Positions 44,301-55,430 of a DNA stretch of 64,000 bases are shown here, in pieces (within the stretch, counting starts at the first letter, position 1; every line of letters starts with the position of its first letter). Made by a program: the position numbers and the translations under genes. The stretch is from Ascaphus truei (taxonomy: Eukaryota; Chordata; Amphibia; Anura; Ascaphidae). The notes below the pieces were generated by a model that saw only the letters and a program-made list of their open reading frames with translations, made no database searches and had not been told where the DNA came from. The stretch is taken from assembly GCA_036426205.1 (NCBI GenBank), contig WSYH01002440.1, forward strand, positions 1 to 64,000, read 5' to 3'.

Positions 44301-46049
44301 CACCTTGAACATTCATGGAGAATGTGAGTGATATTATATATCATTTATTCATATCACGTTCATCAAAACCTACTCCCGGATGTGAGTGCGCTCCTGATCC
44401 CCTGCCTGTATACCTCTCTCTGGATTTGGATCGAGTCCATCAAGGAGCAGCACCATTTCAGAGGACTGTATAAAACATTTTTTGTCTTAATAGTCACTCT
44501 CGTAAGTGTGATCACTTGATGTAATACGATACAGTTGTAACATTGTTAGTCCAACCTGCCTCACTTTCCCCTCCTGTCACATAAGTCCTTTGCTGTCTAG
44601 GCTGTGACAGGCAGTCTTGTGGGTAACTGACCTCCCTCATGCTCCTCCCTGAGTGACAGCAGAGGTGATGGTGACTCATGGTCTGTGTGTACTGTAGCCT
44701 ATCATGGTACAGATCTTGAGCCCTCCTCTTCTGGTTCCTCAGGGAGGCAGTGCCAAAGTTAGTGAGTGCTCTCCCACCCTTCCAAGAGAGTGGAGGTGTG
44801 TGGCCTGCCTCCTCCCCCTGGCACCCCTGCTGTAGACAATACCCAGATCATGGGCTGTCGGCCTCAAAGAAAACCTTAAATTCTTGAAATATCCCCATGT
44901 GAATCACATAGAGATGTAATGAGCAGGTCACCAATTAGTTTGAGGACTATTTTAAATATGAAGATACCATGTACCTGACAGCAATTGCAAGAATAACAAA
45001 TAGATATCCGAACCGTTGCGATTAGACGAATCAAATTATGCCAAACATTTGATGATTAAAAGGTGCCAAAGATGGATCTGTTTCTCATGTTAAATAGATG
45101 TTGTGGTCATATTATGTCGAAACGTGAAAGTACAAAGACGCAACAGTGAAGGTGGCGTCTGTCTATGTATTATGACAAAGTTATGTGGTCTTGTATATAT
45201 TGAGTCAAACTTAAGTCACCAGGAAAGTTCACCCCCCCCCCCCCTTTAAAGTTGTATAAAATGTCAACAATGTGGAGGATTGATGACAGGGTTAGGTTAA
45301 TGTTGTTTCAATGGGAGATGGGTGTATAGGTCTTACCAAAGGTGAAAAACAGAATTCAACACAGGTGTGTTTTGGGATCAGACACGTGCATTTTCATCTT
45401 TTCTACGCCAGTGCCCCTCTCTGGGAAGAACTTATGACGAGGTAACATAAGAATTCTTGAATGTTTATTTTGTTTATTTTAAGAAATTGCCTGCATTTAG
45501 TGCATAGTTCTCTTAATAAACAGGGACCATTAGACTCTGCAAATGACATATTTGATCTTTCTTTTGGTAGTGGCAGCAGATGAATAGATTGCAACCAAGT
45601 GTAGCCCTTTTTGTGACACCTACACTAAGGAACTACTGTGGTGCATGTACCTGTGACTTCAGGAGCTCTGAGCCTCCGCTATATGGGAGCCTGGGGTCAT
45701 ACCGTTATTTATCTTGGTGCAGCGCCTCCACTTACCCAGGATCCCCATGTTAGAGATTATACCCTGAATAAGAACATAACAACAGTATTATGCAACAGCA
45801 ACCTTTTATATAGAATGCATAAAGCTCAAATGATCGGCAGCATTAACATATAACATCACACACACACCGTGGCTCGGCCACACCTTATTGGGGATAATGT
45901 CCTGTACATAGGTGGCTCTGCCACTCTCCCTAGGAGTATGTCTTATAACCAGAAATTGTATGATACCGTAGGATTTTGCACGGTGGGCCCAATTAGTTAG
46001 TGGGAGGCGGGATCAGCGCCTGGTGACCGGTGTAGGTGCACTTGTAGAT
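44301..46049. other. Non-coding repeats of arm B', no gene seen
   Basis: 44580-44840 is related to 55480-55700 ('cctcctcttct', 'agtgctaaagttagt'). 45100-45240 contains 'tatgtcgaaacgtgaaag' and a C-run. I see no reading frame with family features. Confidence 0.5.
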
Positions 46050-46600
46050 AATGATACCTTCCGGTCACTGCGATGACCGTCACACTCCACGCAGGGTCCT
46101 AGCGTTGCTCCAACCTTTCGCCGTCACTCCTTGCTGCAGCGCCGTCTGCACCCAATCCAATATGGCGGCCGCAGCTCCGCAGTCAAACCACACTAATGGG
46201 AAATGTCCCTACCATCTAGGGCCGTCCTTACAAAACAGCACCCTACGATGACAGGGGAATACTCCTCGGGCCGGGGGAATACCCTTCACCTAAGCGGACG
46301 GGTCACTGACCCTCCGCTCGCGCACACGAGGTTCTGCCAACCTCCTCCTTCACCTCCCTCTCTGCTCTCCCCCACCGCCCACACGCATCCGGTTCCTCTA
46401 TCTAGAGTCTCGCACCCGATTGGTCCTCAGCCTCAGCTGACTCTCTCGCAGTTCGGAGTTCAGAGTTCAAACCCCCAAAGTCTCCACAGATTGGTTGCCC
46501 TTCGCGCGCTTCTCTCGCGCATGCGCAGCCCAACTTGTACACAGTGACCTTGCTGACAGAAGGAATAATATGGCGCTGCCTTTGTGATTGACAGCGCGGA
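46050..46600. promoter_or_regulatory. CpG-rich patch with YY1 and NRF1 motifs
   Basis: Many CpGs lie in AT-rich surroundings. A YY1-type motif (AATATGGCGGCC) is at 46159-46170 and a full NRF1 consensus (CGCGCATGCGCA) at 46516-46527. Both are usual in housekeeping promoters. I recognise no coding exon on either side, so the gene it would serve is unknown; it may be a promoter moved or copied by a transposon. Its left half is duplicated in arm B. Confidence 0.45.
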
Positions 46601-46859
46601 ACCTTTAGATATATATATGCACATCCTTACACAAGTAAGGTTAAATATGAACAAATTTGAAGTACCTTGCAGAGGCGAAAGGCGATTTGGCTAGTTTAGG
46701 CGTGTGTATTAACCCTGGTTGCATATATAAGTCACAGGGTCACACGTTTGCTGTCTGATAAATGGCATATGGGGACAGATTGAGGGTAGATATTGTTCAT
46801 TTGAGGGATCTTTGCGGAAGGTGATAAGTGAGTCAGCTAGGAAGCTGTGTTAAACCTTA

Positions 46860-47270
46860 GGCCGGTTCTATAATGCGTGCGGCAGTTTTAGTTGGCTGAG
46901 GTTAGTCAGCCATTCTATAATGGTGCCGCGCGTGCATGGCAGGGAGCGTGGAACCGGCCGACATGGGGGAAGATGGAGAAAATAAAGAATTTGCGCTGCT
47001 ACCGCCACTGAAATGTGTGTGTATATGTGTGTGTATGTGTATATGTGTGTATGTATGTACAATGTTATTAATAAAATTATTAAAGTATTCATTTATTTAT
47101 TTCAAAACGTATTTAAACACACATACATACATACACACACACATACATATTTACATGCACATTTAGTACCTCACTCGCGCACAGTATACACACAAAAAGT
47201 GTGCGGCACGTGCACGCGCCTTCGCTCAGGCACGCGCGCGCACACAGCCGCACACAGTATATAACGAGCC
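46860..47270. mobile_element. PIF/Harbinger-type MITE (411 bp, TTA duplication)
   Basis: Ends GGCCGGTTCTATAATGCGTG and the inverse of GGCTCGTTATATACTGTGTG are inverted repeats, flanked by TTA at 46857-46859 and 47271-47273. Two TG/CA microsatellites lie inside. Same broad type as 16840-17088. Confidence 0.82.
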
Positions 47271-47699
47271 TTATACAGGTCACGGGCTCACAGCTGTGCC
47301 ATATGTGACACTCCGCTTTCTGTTCCCATTCCTTATCCATCCTAAACGCTTTCAATAAAATGTGAGTGTAAAAATAAAAGCCTGTCCCACTCCTTAGAAA
47401 GCAGTAACTCAACTGAGAGGGAGGGGAAGAGATGAGTGGTAAAGAGGATACATGAGAAGATGTAATTAGAGGGGGAGCTCTTTACCCATCAGCATTGCGT
47501 GTGATTAGAGATTACATAATGAGCAACACCGTAACTGGCTTCTACTCATTAAGAGATTACAGCCTCCTCCACCCCAATCCTGCGATATAACTGGTAGAGA
47601 TACACTGCAGAGCAACATGTATACCACACAGGAATGATATATCACCAGGCAGATGTAGGGAGCAAGTGTGTATCTCTCACAGGAGGTGTATATATCTCA

Positions 47700-47835
47700 C
47701 AGGGAGAGAAAGGTGTATATACCCCAGAGCGTGTGCATGCGTGTATATGTGCGCACGTGCGTATATGTGTGCATATGCGCATGTGTATATGCGCGTGCGT
47801 GCGCACGCATGTGCATGCGGGCGCGCATGTATTTA
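47700..47835. repeat. Degenerate (TG)n repeat with GCGC interruptions
   Basis: Alternating purine-pyrimidine sequence with 'gtgcgcacgtgcg' islands. Confidence 0.75.
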
Positions 47836-47929
47836 GATAGGGTTTCACAGTAGTAATACATGTGACAATCATATAAACAAACAATACTGTAACAATAACA
47901 CATCATGGGAAGAAGTGCTTCAGATATAA

Positions 47930-48335
47930 AACATTTAGGAAATGGTGTCCCTGCTCCGAAGAGCTTACAATCTAATTGTTAGGTAGGAGGAATGTACAGA
48001 GACAGTAGGAGGGTGTTCTGGTAAGTGTGTCTGCAGGGGCCAAGGTTTATGTATGAGGTGTAAAGTATCAGCCATAGAGCTACTCACATGCTTTGTTAAA
48101 CAGGTCTGATTTAAGGTGTGTCTTAAAGGTGGATAGTGTGCTACTCGGATATTGAGGGGAAGGGCATTCCATTGGTGTAGGGCAGTCAGTGAGAAGGGTT
48201 TAAGGCGGGAGAGGGCTTTAGATACAAAGGGGTAGAGAGAAAACTTCCATGAGCGGAACGCAAGAGTCGGGATGGTGCATAGCGAGAAATTAGGGCTGAG
48301 ATGTAAGGAGGGGCAGAAGAGTGTAAAGCTTTCAA
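47930..48335 (-). mobile_element. L2-like LINE 3' end, minus strand
   Basis: The minus strand matches the family at 14006-14660: 'cttacatctcagccctaat', 'agccctctcccgcctta' and 'ttgtaagctcttcggagcag'. Confidence 0.8.
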
Positions 48336-48344
48336 ATTGATATA

Positions 48345-49110
48345 GCCCTGGTAGGTTTGGGCTATTATTCTGTCCTCCCCTTGTGCAATAATCCCTGGTA
48401 AGGGCAGGTTGCCAGGAGTAAATATGGGTTTGCCCTACCCACTGTAATTCAATTGGTCAGAGAAGGTAGTGCTCAGGCCTTGTCATTCAAAGGCACAGGG
48501 GTGGGTCTACTGAATCTGTACTAAATGAACTACCACTTCCTGTTTTAGAGAGTTCCTCTCCACCTTTGAGAGAGGATAGTCTGTTCCAGCAAGCTGCGAG
48601 GGCTCTGGTACGCTTGAGGCCCTCCCTCTGGGAGAGGGGAGAGATATTCCTCTTACTCCACAAGGGAGTCAGAGAAGAGCAAGGACAGCTCCTGGGGCCC
48701 TGACTAGGAGTGGTGTCCAGGGACATCCTGAAGATAATAACCTTTGAGTGCTGTGTGCTGTGATAAAGACTTTGCTAAATCAAGAAGGACCAATAAAGAA
48801 CATCTGCTTTTATCTATACCTCCTGCCTGAGAGTGGAGTATATTGGGAGGAGGGGTATACAACTCTTTTGCAGGTACTCCACCACACACAACTGGGGGCT
48901 GCACAAGATGGAGGCGCTGCACCAGTAAGAAGAATTCGGGCACAGCCCCAGAAGCCTGTCCTGTTATCCCCCATGTCATTGCGGGAGACTCAGGACCTCC
49001 TGTTACCAGCAGGTATGCACCAACAAGACCCATTTAACCAGAGAGCTATTTCCCTTGGGAGACCCTATGTGAGATTGGGTGGGGGAAACACCGTTACATT
49101 GAGAATTGAA
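48345..49110 (+). mobile_element. LTR-like dispersed repeat (unclassified)
   Basis: A region with a polyadenylation-type AATAAA at about 48792 followed by 'cctgcctgagagtggagtat' and 'ggggtatacaac' resembles 55850-55935 ('aataaagcccttg', 'cctgcctgagtctgcagtaa', 'ggggtatacgagac'). The layout resembles the R/U5 part of an LTR. I cannot fix the ends, and see no protein. Confidence 0.4.
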
Positions 49111-49339
49111 ATTCAATTTCCTTGAAATAGTCAGCAAAGTCCTGAGGTGAGATGGAAGAACAGGCAACCGAGGGTGGTCTGAGTAGGGAGTCAAAGACAG
49201 AAGAGTCAGCGTGATTTAGACTTCTGTGTGTTGATTAGTGAAGAAAAGTAGGTTTGTTTAGCTTAAGAGAGGGCAGAGTTGAAACAGGATAGCATAAATC
49301 CGGCCTGCACAACATAAGGCTCACCTGGACTCGCTTTGC

Positions 49340-49515
49340 GGGAGATGATGATAAAGGGTGCTGGGGGGAGATGATGATGAAGGGTGCTGGGGGGAGATGA
49401 CAATGATGATGATGGTGAATGGTGCTGGGGGAGATGATGATGAAGGGTGCTGGGGGGAGATGATGATAAAGGGTGCTGGGGGGTGTGGGGGAGAGATGAT
49501 GATGAAGGGTTGTCA
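49340..49515. repeat. GATGAT/GGGTGCTGGGGGGA minisatellite
   Basis: About seven units of 21-33 bp around 'gatgatgatgaagggtgctg'. Translations rich in histidine, proline and serine on the minus strand reflect it. Confidence 0.85.
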
Positions 49516-49519
49516 CAGA

Positions 49520-50394
49520 AGACCAATGCTTTTAACACCAAAATACCCGGATCCTTTGATTGAGCAAAGCAAGAGACAAAATAAATTGTGATTTATTTAC
49601 AGAATGAACATACACAGCTTGATTTACAATTACAACGAAAAATACACTTACTAGTTACGCTGTTAAGTCTGGTTACAGGATGGATCTTTTACTGCATGAT
49701 GAATCTTGTTACATGATGGAACTGCTTCCCCATGGGCTGCAAGGTTTTTTATGCACTAAACAGGCCTATACTTAACCCATGCAACCAATCTACTCCGTGG
49801 GAATAATTCCTTACCCCTATCACGGAGTTGCCACTACTTTGCAAACCTGGCAGAGGGGCTTCTCAGTATGCTCTGGGCATGTGCCAACTTTGCACCTTGG
49901 CCGCTTAGCATATGAAGCCCAACCCCTCTACCTGGCGCCACTCAGTCTGGGCAGAGCAGTCATTTGCCAGGGTGGCTTTGAAATTCTCTTCCTTGCTAAC
50001 AAAAGGTTTAACACCTCCATATCCTGGACTGCCTTTGAAGCTTGTAGTAGCCACTCTGTCTCTGGCGTGTTAGAAAAATCCCCATATGACTAACATGTTG
50101 GTACAATTAAAATAGGGGGACTTTAATTCATCCATTTTTTATATCTATACTATATTTCTAAGTTTGTTATTTCGTTTGTTTTTTTGTAGGTCCGAAGCAT
50201 CGAAATCTCACAAACGGCACGACGTAGCACAATGAAACTTTTACTGGACATTGTGCTGCGGATTTGTAGGTCAACGCAACTATTTTGAGCTTCCAATATG
50301 ACTCACCTCCCAAATTATGGACATTCTAAGTTTCCATTGGGTGTCCAGCAAAAATGTTAGTGCAAGAGCAGGGAGGGGGGGCGTGGCTACTAAG
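49520..50394. other. Non-coding, no gene seen
   Basis: Unique-looking AT-moderate sequence. The part 50180-50340 ('aatctcacaaacggcacgac', 'acattgtgctgcggatttgt') reads like a dispersed repeat, but I cannot name it. Confidence 0.4.
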
Positions 50395-50925
50395 GGAGGG
50401 GGTGTGTCCTTGGCTGGATCAGGGCTGTGTGTGTGATGTGAGATGTGCGGGTGAGATGTACCAGCGGGGGGCAGGGAGATGTGCCGGCAGCAGTGCGGGG
50501 AGATGTACCAGCGGAGGAGGAGCGCGGGGAGATGTGCCGGCAGCGAGGGGAGATCTGGCAGCAGGCGGAGATGTGCCGGCAGCGTGGGAAGATGTGCCGG
50601 AAGCAGGGGGAGGGGACGGGGAGATCCGGCAGCAGGGGGAGATGTGCCGGCAGTGAGGGGAGATGTGCCGGCAGCGAGGGGAGATCCGGCAGCAGGGGGA
50701 GATGTGCCGGCAGTGAGGGGAGATGTGCCGGCAGCGAGGGGAGATCTGGCAGCAGGGGGAGATGTGCCGGCAGCGAGGGGAGATCCGGAAGCAGGGGGAG
50801 ATGTACCAGCGGGGGGAGGGGACGGGGAGATGTGCCGGCAGCGAGGGGAAGATGGCAGGAGCAGGGGGAGATGTACCAGCGGGGGGAGGGGACGGGGAGA
50901 TGTGCCGGCAGCCAGGTACAAAAGC
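50395..50925. repeat. GC-rich minisatellite (19-20 and 39-bp units)
   Basis: Tandem units gagatgtgccggcagcgagg alternate with ggagatccggcagcaggggg; four well-kept copies of the 58-bp higher unit are near 50615-50790. Frames over 200 codons on both strands come from it and are not genes. Confidence 0.88.
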
Positions 50926-51938
50926 TAGTAACTCTATAAAATCGTGCGACCTGATCGTTCCTGATTTTACCCGAACAGTGCTCACAGCAAATCTCAAGAG
51001 CTTCCTAGCGAAAGTTAGCAAAAAGCCACCTGCTATGCTGCTAGGTTTTAAAACCATTTTTCCCAATCACACGCTTACATGAACACTGCCACAGTTATAC
51101 ACAATCTTAAATATTACTTTACTCTGAACCCCCCCCCCCCCCCTGGTTCTAGAGTTCACGGGCATATACCAGGGGACCGGAATGTAATTAATTCCCCTGC
51201 CTGGTCTTACTATTCTGGTCTGTGCTGAAGCAGGGAAATGTCCAATGCTTAACACTCCTGGAATAATAAGACATACATATACAGTTTTATCACAAGACAC
51301 CATGTTTCTGCCATGATTGGGTTGCAGAACTGACAGTCACAATTCCCCAATACGGGTCAGGGGAACCCAGCCGGGCCAAATACCTTTATTTACTGGCCTG
51401 GGTACCCCTTCACCGTCACAAGGGTGCTGGGGGGAAGATATGTTTTGTGCATTTTTTGTATGTCTGCAGTTTCACCACATAAACCCCATGTATTTAACAA
51501 TGTTGTCCTGCCTAGTGGATTGATTGAAGCTTGCTGCTGAAAAGAGGCGTAATACCTCACATTAGGTTAGTGAGATGATTAGGAAATTAGTTCGTTTGAA
51601 TTAAAGTATTTTAAATATAATTTTGTTTTAAATAAATGTCTAGTTTTGAATAATAAATGCTGTTTTACCCGTGCGGCCCGAATTGGTTTTCCTTGGAGCA
51701 TTTCGGCCCGTCTCACTTTACAAGTTGTGCAGGCCTAGCATAAATAAATGTATGTTATACAGGAGTAGTGTGTTTAACACCAATATTTATATATCTATAC
51801 CACACAGGAATGTGTGTAAGTATAATGTATACACATTTGCAGAATAATGTAAACCTTTATAATGTGTATGCAAAACCATCTAATGCATAGGGAGAGGTTT
51901 TATCCATATAATGCACGTGCAAATACATTTTGCATCTA
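50926..51938. other. Non-coding, no gene seen
   Basis: A G/C homopolymer (15 Cs) lies at 51129-51143. The rest has short frames only. Confidence 0.4.
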
Positions 51939-52325
51939 CAGGTAGTCCTCGGTTATCCGACACAATGCGTTACTCAAAATGGAGTTGGATAGCGAAACGT
52001 TGTAAAGCGAAACACGTTTTCCCATAGGAACACTGTTTAAATGAAAGGTTCCGTTCCTGAAGGCATTTTTAATGCTAAAATACACAAAATATTTTATGCA
52101 GGCAATAAGATACGCAGCACACACATAAATGATATAGTGTTAATACTGTATTATATATATATATATATATATATATTATAAAATATAATATATATATATA
52201 TATTATATACTGCACACAAAACTTTGCAAAGCGTTGGATAAGTCGTTTTGGCGTTGTAAAAATGAACATAGGTTTGCATTGCATAGCGTTGGATACGCCA
52301 TTCGTTGTAAAACGAGGACTGCCTG
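51939..52325. mobile_element. Tc1/mariner-type MITE (387 bp, TA duplication)
   Basis: Ends CAGGTAGTCCTCGGTTATCC and the inverse of CAGGCAGTCCTCGTTTTAC are inverted repeats flanked by TA on each side. A TA microsatellite sits inside at 52145-52208. No transposase. Confidence 0.85.
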
Positions 52326-52329
52326 TACT

Positions 52330-54240
52330 GGTATATACTCTGTACACAGCAATATCTACATAATGTAAGGGCAGAGCAGTGTATATATAGTGTGCAGATG
52401 TGTCATATCTACACAGAATGGGGGGGTAGGGGGTCCTACAGGGTCGCTCTGCAACAGATCTTTTTTTTCCCTGCGGTAGTTGTATCCGTTAACACAATTA
52501 CTTGCTAAGCTGGCTCCTGTAACACCCGGCGGGGGAGGGGACGCAGGTTAAAGAACGTTCACCGGCCAGAGGAACATTTTGTTAATAGCGGCTTTGCTGG
52601 CCCACCAGTTTTTACCAGTGTAAAAATAGACTGAATCCCAGTTTACCAGCTCCTATTTATCTGAAGGACTAAAGACTGCTTCATAATTAAAAACAAAAGG
52701 CAGAGCAAAGCTAGCAAATAACCCGGGGAAATGTGATTTTGTAGTGCAGAGCAGGGTCACATGGGGTGAGGGGGGGGAAGGAGCGGAGGGAGGTGGAAGG
52801 GCAGGCTCCAGTTACAAAGTCTTAGGCTCCGCTGCTCGCGCCCGCACAGCCGCCTTGCTTGCCGGCGGTGCATGCAAGTCACTGCACCACGATCTGCGCA
52901 ACTTTTTTTGATGTGGGGGCGTGGCCAAAGCGAGTCAGGTGGGCGCAGCCCAAGGCTTACTTTACAGATACTGACAGCTAATTACTCCAGTCCCACGATT
53001 AGCAGGGGGGGGGGGAGGGGGGACAGGAATAATGCAGAGGATGAGGTTTTGCAGGTGGCAGACCAAAAGCAGCTAGGCACCCAACACAACGCTGGACACC
53101 CAGAGGCATTCTCTCCTTTCCCCCCACAGCGACAGGGTTCTAGTGCCCCAATCTTACAGAAAGAGACTTCAGGTATAGGTGCCAGCATTGACACCAGAGG
53201 GGACACCGCTAAGAGAGAGCCAGTGTCCATCCTGCAACAAAAAAAAAAAAAAAAAAAGGGGGGGGGGGTCCAAGAGGAGGGCAGATAGATAGGGTACACA
53301 ACAAAACAAAAACCACCCCAAAACCACCACGTTACCCAAGCCCAGATCAAAGCAGGGTGTATCAAGAAAGGCAACACAGATGTTTAGAACAAAAGCACCT
53401 TTATTTAGACCTGCAGTAAAATTGAAGCTAAAAGGGTATTTGGGTGGGGGGTGGGGGGGGGGAGCAGGCAATGTTTAAAATAAATAAAAGCAATGCTTTG
53501 GCAATACTGAGAATTTGCCCCAAAGAGGCAATTCATTAACCTCTTTCCCAAAGTTCAGGTTCAACCAGCAGGATGGAGCTGTGCCAAGTGTGGGAGGAAT
53601 AGATTTAAAGCCCCCGCCCCCTCAGGACCCACCACCTGCTAAAAGCCCCAGAAAGAGGTAATTTGGTCACAGCAGCCAATGAGAGCACTACGTACAGCAG
53701 AGGTCAGAAGATAGAGGCAGGGAGCGCTCCAATTAGTTTAGGCCGTTCTCATGGATACACTGCGCCAACCCCAGAATGTTCCAGTCGCCCACATTTCACA
53801 GGGGAGTTCCGCTCATTTTAATGTCAAGCATACACGTAGATTATAAACTGTGAATAGGGTCAGTGGCATCTCTTGTGATATGAGGGGGGTCATATAGGAT
53901 TCTTGTGGGGATAGGACCATGCTCATAGGAATCCAGTGCATGCGATCCTGCCCCCTCATCCCATAAGAGTGCAGTACCTTTGAGCACAATAACTTATTGG
54001 AATCCCGCACACAAGATTCTTAACCCATAGAAAGGTTGTGCCACCGACCCCAACTTACAGGACCATCTTGCACCATAAACCAATAGGACAAACTGCACCG
54101 CTCGACATTGTCAGGAAACGTACGCATCAGAGATGCCCCCTTAGCCTATGGAAACCCCATAAGTGGAACGCTTTGTTGCTCTTAAATCCTTGTGTCAGAT
54201 GCCTGCCGCACCCTGGCCCTCAAGGGGTTAACCCACCCCG
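52330..54240. other. Non-coding region downstream of the PPP1R3 gene
   Basis: It includes a G-rich stretch near 52740-52800, an A-run joined to a G-run at 53239-53268, another G-run near 53450, and a degenerate repeat with 'gtcatatagg' and 'ataggattcctat'-like phrases at 53820-54060. The 3' UTR of the minus-strand PPP1R3 gene should begin just left of 54241. No other gene is seen. Confidence 0.5.
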
Positions 54241-54903
54241 TCACCAATATGGTCCCTGCTCATCTCCGACTTGCTCTGCCTCCTTGCACAAGGTGTAGTT
54301 TTGGCCCTCATTGTTGTCCCAGTGGTCTTGCCCCTCGCAGCGAAAACACACACAGAACTGGGCCCGCTCCGTGCCCGCGGGCACGACCAGGCGGAAGGAG
54401 AAAGCATCCGTCTGCCCACCTCCCTGTGGGTCCCGCAGGTAAGAGCAGGGCAGGTCACAGTGGGTGCGCCAACCGTCAAAGCTTGCCCGCAGGGTCACAC
54501 TCTTCTCATATCCGATGTTCCTCACTCGCACTGTGCCCACCACTGCCGACCCCTGCACTGTGCACTGCTCCAGGCTTACCAGCTCCCGCTCCAGCCTAGT
54601 CCGAAAGCAGGCATAGTCCAAGGCCGGCGGGAAGAAGTCCAGAACGTAGGTGGGCTGGGCAAGGTGACGCAAAGTCTGCAGCGAGGCCAGAGCTTGTGCC
54701 AGGGGGTCTTCATCGCAGGACGGGTGCGAGAAGTGGCGCACAGTGGCAAGGGCCAGTCCCAGGGCATCAGCGAAGACCACCCCCTTCTTGCGGGGATCCG
54801 GCGGTCGGGGTCTGGAGGTCAGGCAGGGCCGGAGGCAGCACAGGTGCAGGGAGGGCAGGGTAGGGGGGCTGAGGCAGAGGCACATTGCAAAGTCACCGGG
54901 CAT
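54241..54903 (-). CDS. PPP1R3-family glycogen-targeting subunit of protein phosphatase 1
   Basis: A 220-codon frame, complete from ATG (54901-54903) to TGA (54241-54243). The family tethers the PP1 catalytic subunit to glycogen, where it activates glycogen synthase and restrains phosphorylase. A PP1-docking motif KGVVF lies near residue 40, with KKGVVFADALGLALATVRHF around it. A CBM21 carbohydrate-binding domain follows from about residue 105 to 205: VRNIGYEKSVTLRASFDGWR, then DAFSFRL, FCVCFRCEGQ and the glycogen-contact box HWDNNEGQNYTL. PPP1R3B and PPP1R3C have the nearest layout, and the end GPYW recalls PPP1R3B, but the N-terminus is about 60 residues shorter than mammalian R3B. The paralogue is uncertain. 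The coding part is a single exon, with an acceptor at 54930. Confidence 0.9.
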   Translation of the reverse strand: MPGDFAMCLCLSPPTLPSLHLCCLRPCLTSRPRPPDPRKKGVVFADALGLALATVRHFSHPSCDEDPLAQALASLQTLRHLAQPTYVLDFFPPALDYACFRTRLERELVSLEQCTVQGSAVVGTVRVRNIGYEKSVTLRASFDGWRTHCDLPCSYLRDPQGGGQTDAFSFRLVVPAGTERAQFCVCFRCEGQDHWDNNEGQNYTLCKEAEQVGDEQGPYW

Positions 54904-54929
54904 CGTGAGCGGGTGAATGAGGGACTGAC
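54904..54929 (-). other. 5' UTR part of the PPP1R3 coding exon
   Basis: On the minus strand 'tttctctccccag' at 54930-54942 is a good acceptor, followed by 26 bp and the ATG. This implies an upstream non-coding exon further right, as in PPP1R3B and PPP1R3C. I could not locate it. Confidence 0.6.
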
Positions 54930-54944
54930 CTGGGGAGAGAAAGT

Positions 54945-55430
54945 GGCCACATTACAAAGAGAAATATATACAGCCTATATAATATAGGGCATTTTGTAAT
55001 GTACAGTATAACATTATACAATACATATACCTCACACGCCCAAATCTATGTATCCATGCTGTGCAATACATCCTATATTAAAATTCTACGCTCACTCCTA
55101 TATTCTATTCCATACAATACAACTATCCCAAAAATATATTTTCTATAAAATATCCTACATACATTTTGTTCAGCCATGTTATACAATACACCTTTAACAT
55201 ATTCTACAATATATCCTGACCTACACAATATTTAATATGTCACCAATCCTAATCTTGGGTTCCCATGTAAAATATTTGACACCCTATATAAAATACAAAA
55301 TTACACTCTATTTCGAAAGAAAAAAAAAAGTGTTGGAAAAGCGTCCAAGCTAATTAAACAGTCAAACCAATATTAATTACACTCAAGTGATACAATGGTG
55401 CAATGTGAACTCATACTAATGTAACATGGC
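54945..55430. other. AT-rich intron or upstream sequence, no gene seen
   Basis: Repeated phrases 'tatacaatacat' and 'atcctaca' suggest a degenerate simple repeat. Confidence 0.5.

Larger units (their letters stand above)
35580..46410. repeat. Giant inverted repeat P2 (arms ~5.4 kb)
   Basis: Left arm B is 35580-41298 and right arm B' is 41299-46410. Pairs include 'aaccggatgcg' (35610) with 'cgcatccggtt' (46384), 'cacgtttcgacat' (36922) with its complement near 45120, the LTR (38347-39169 with 42878-43694), integrase (39170-40460 with 41597-42877) and the hAT right end. B is noisier than B': the integrase frame is open for 321 codons in B' but broken into short frames in B. Confidence 0.94.

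Noticed and set aside
48748..49125. Plus-strand ORF of 125 codons
   Set aside because: It spans the LTR-like dispersed repeat that recurs at 55430-56110; not conserved in frame between copies.
50280..51082. ORFs of 120-215 codons on both strands
   Set aside because: Translations of the GC-rich minisatellite at 50395-50925.
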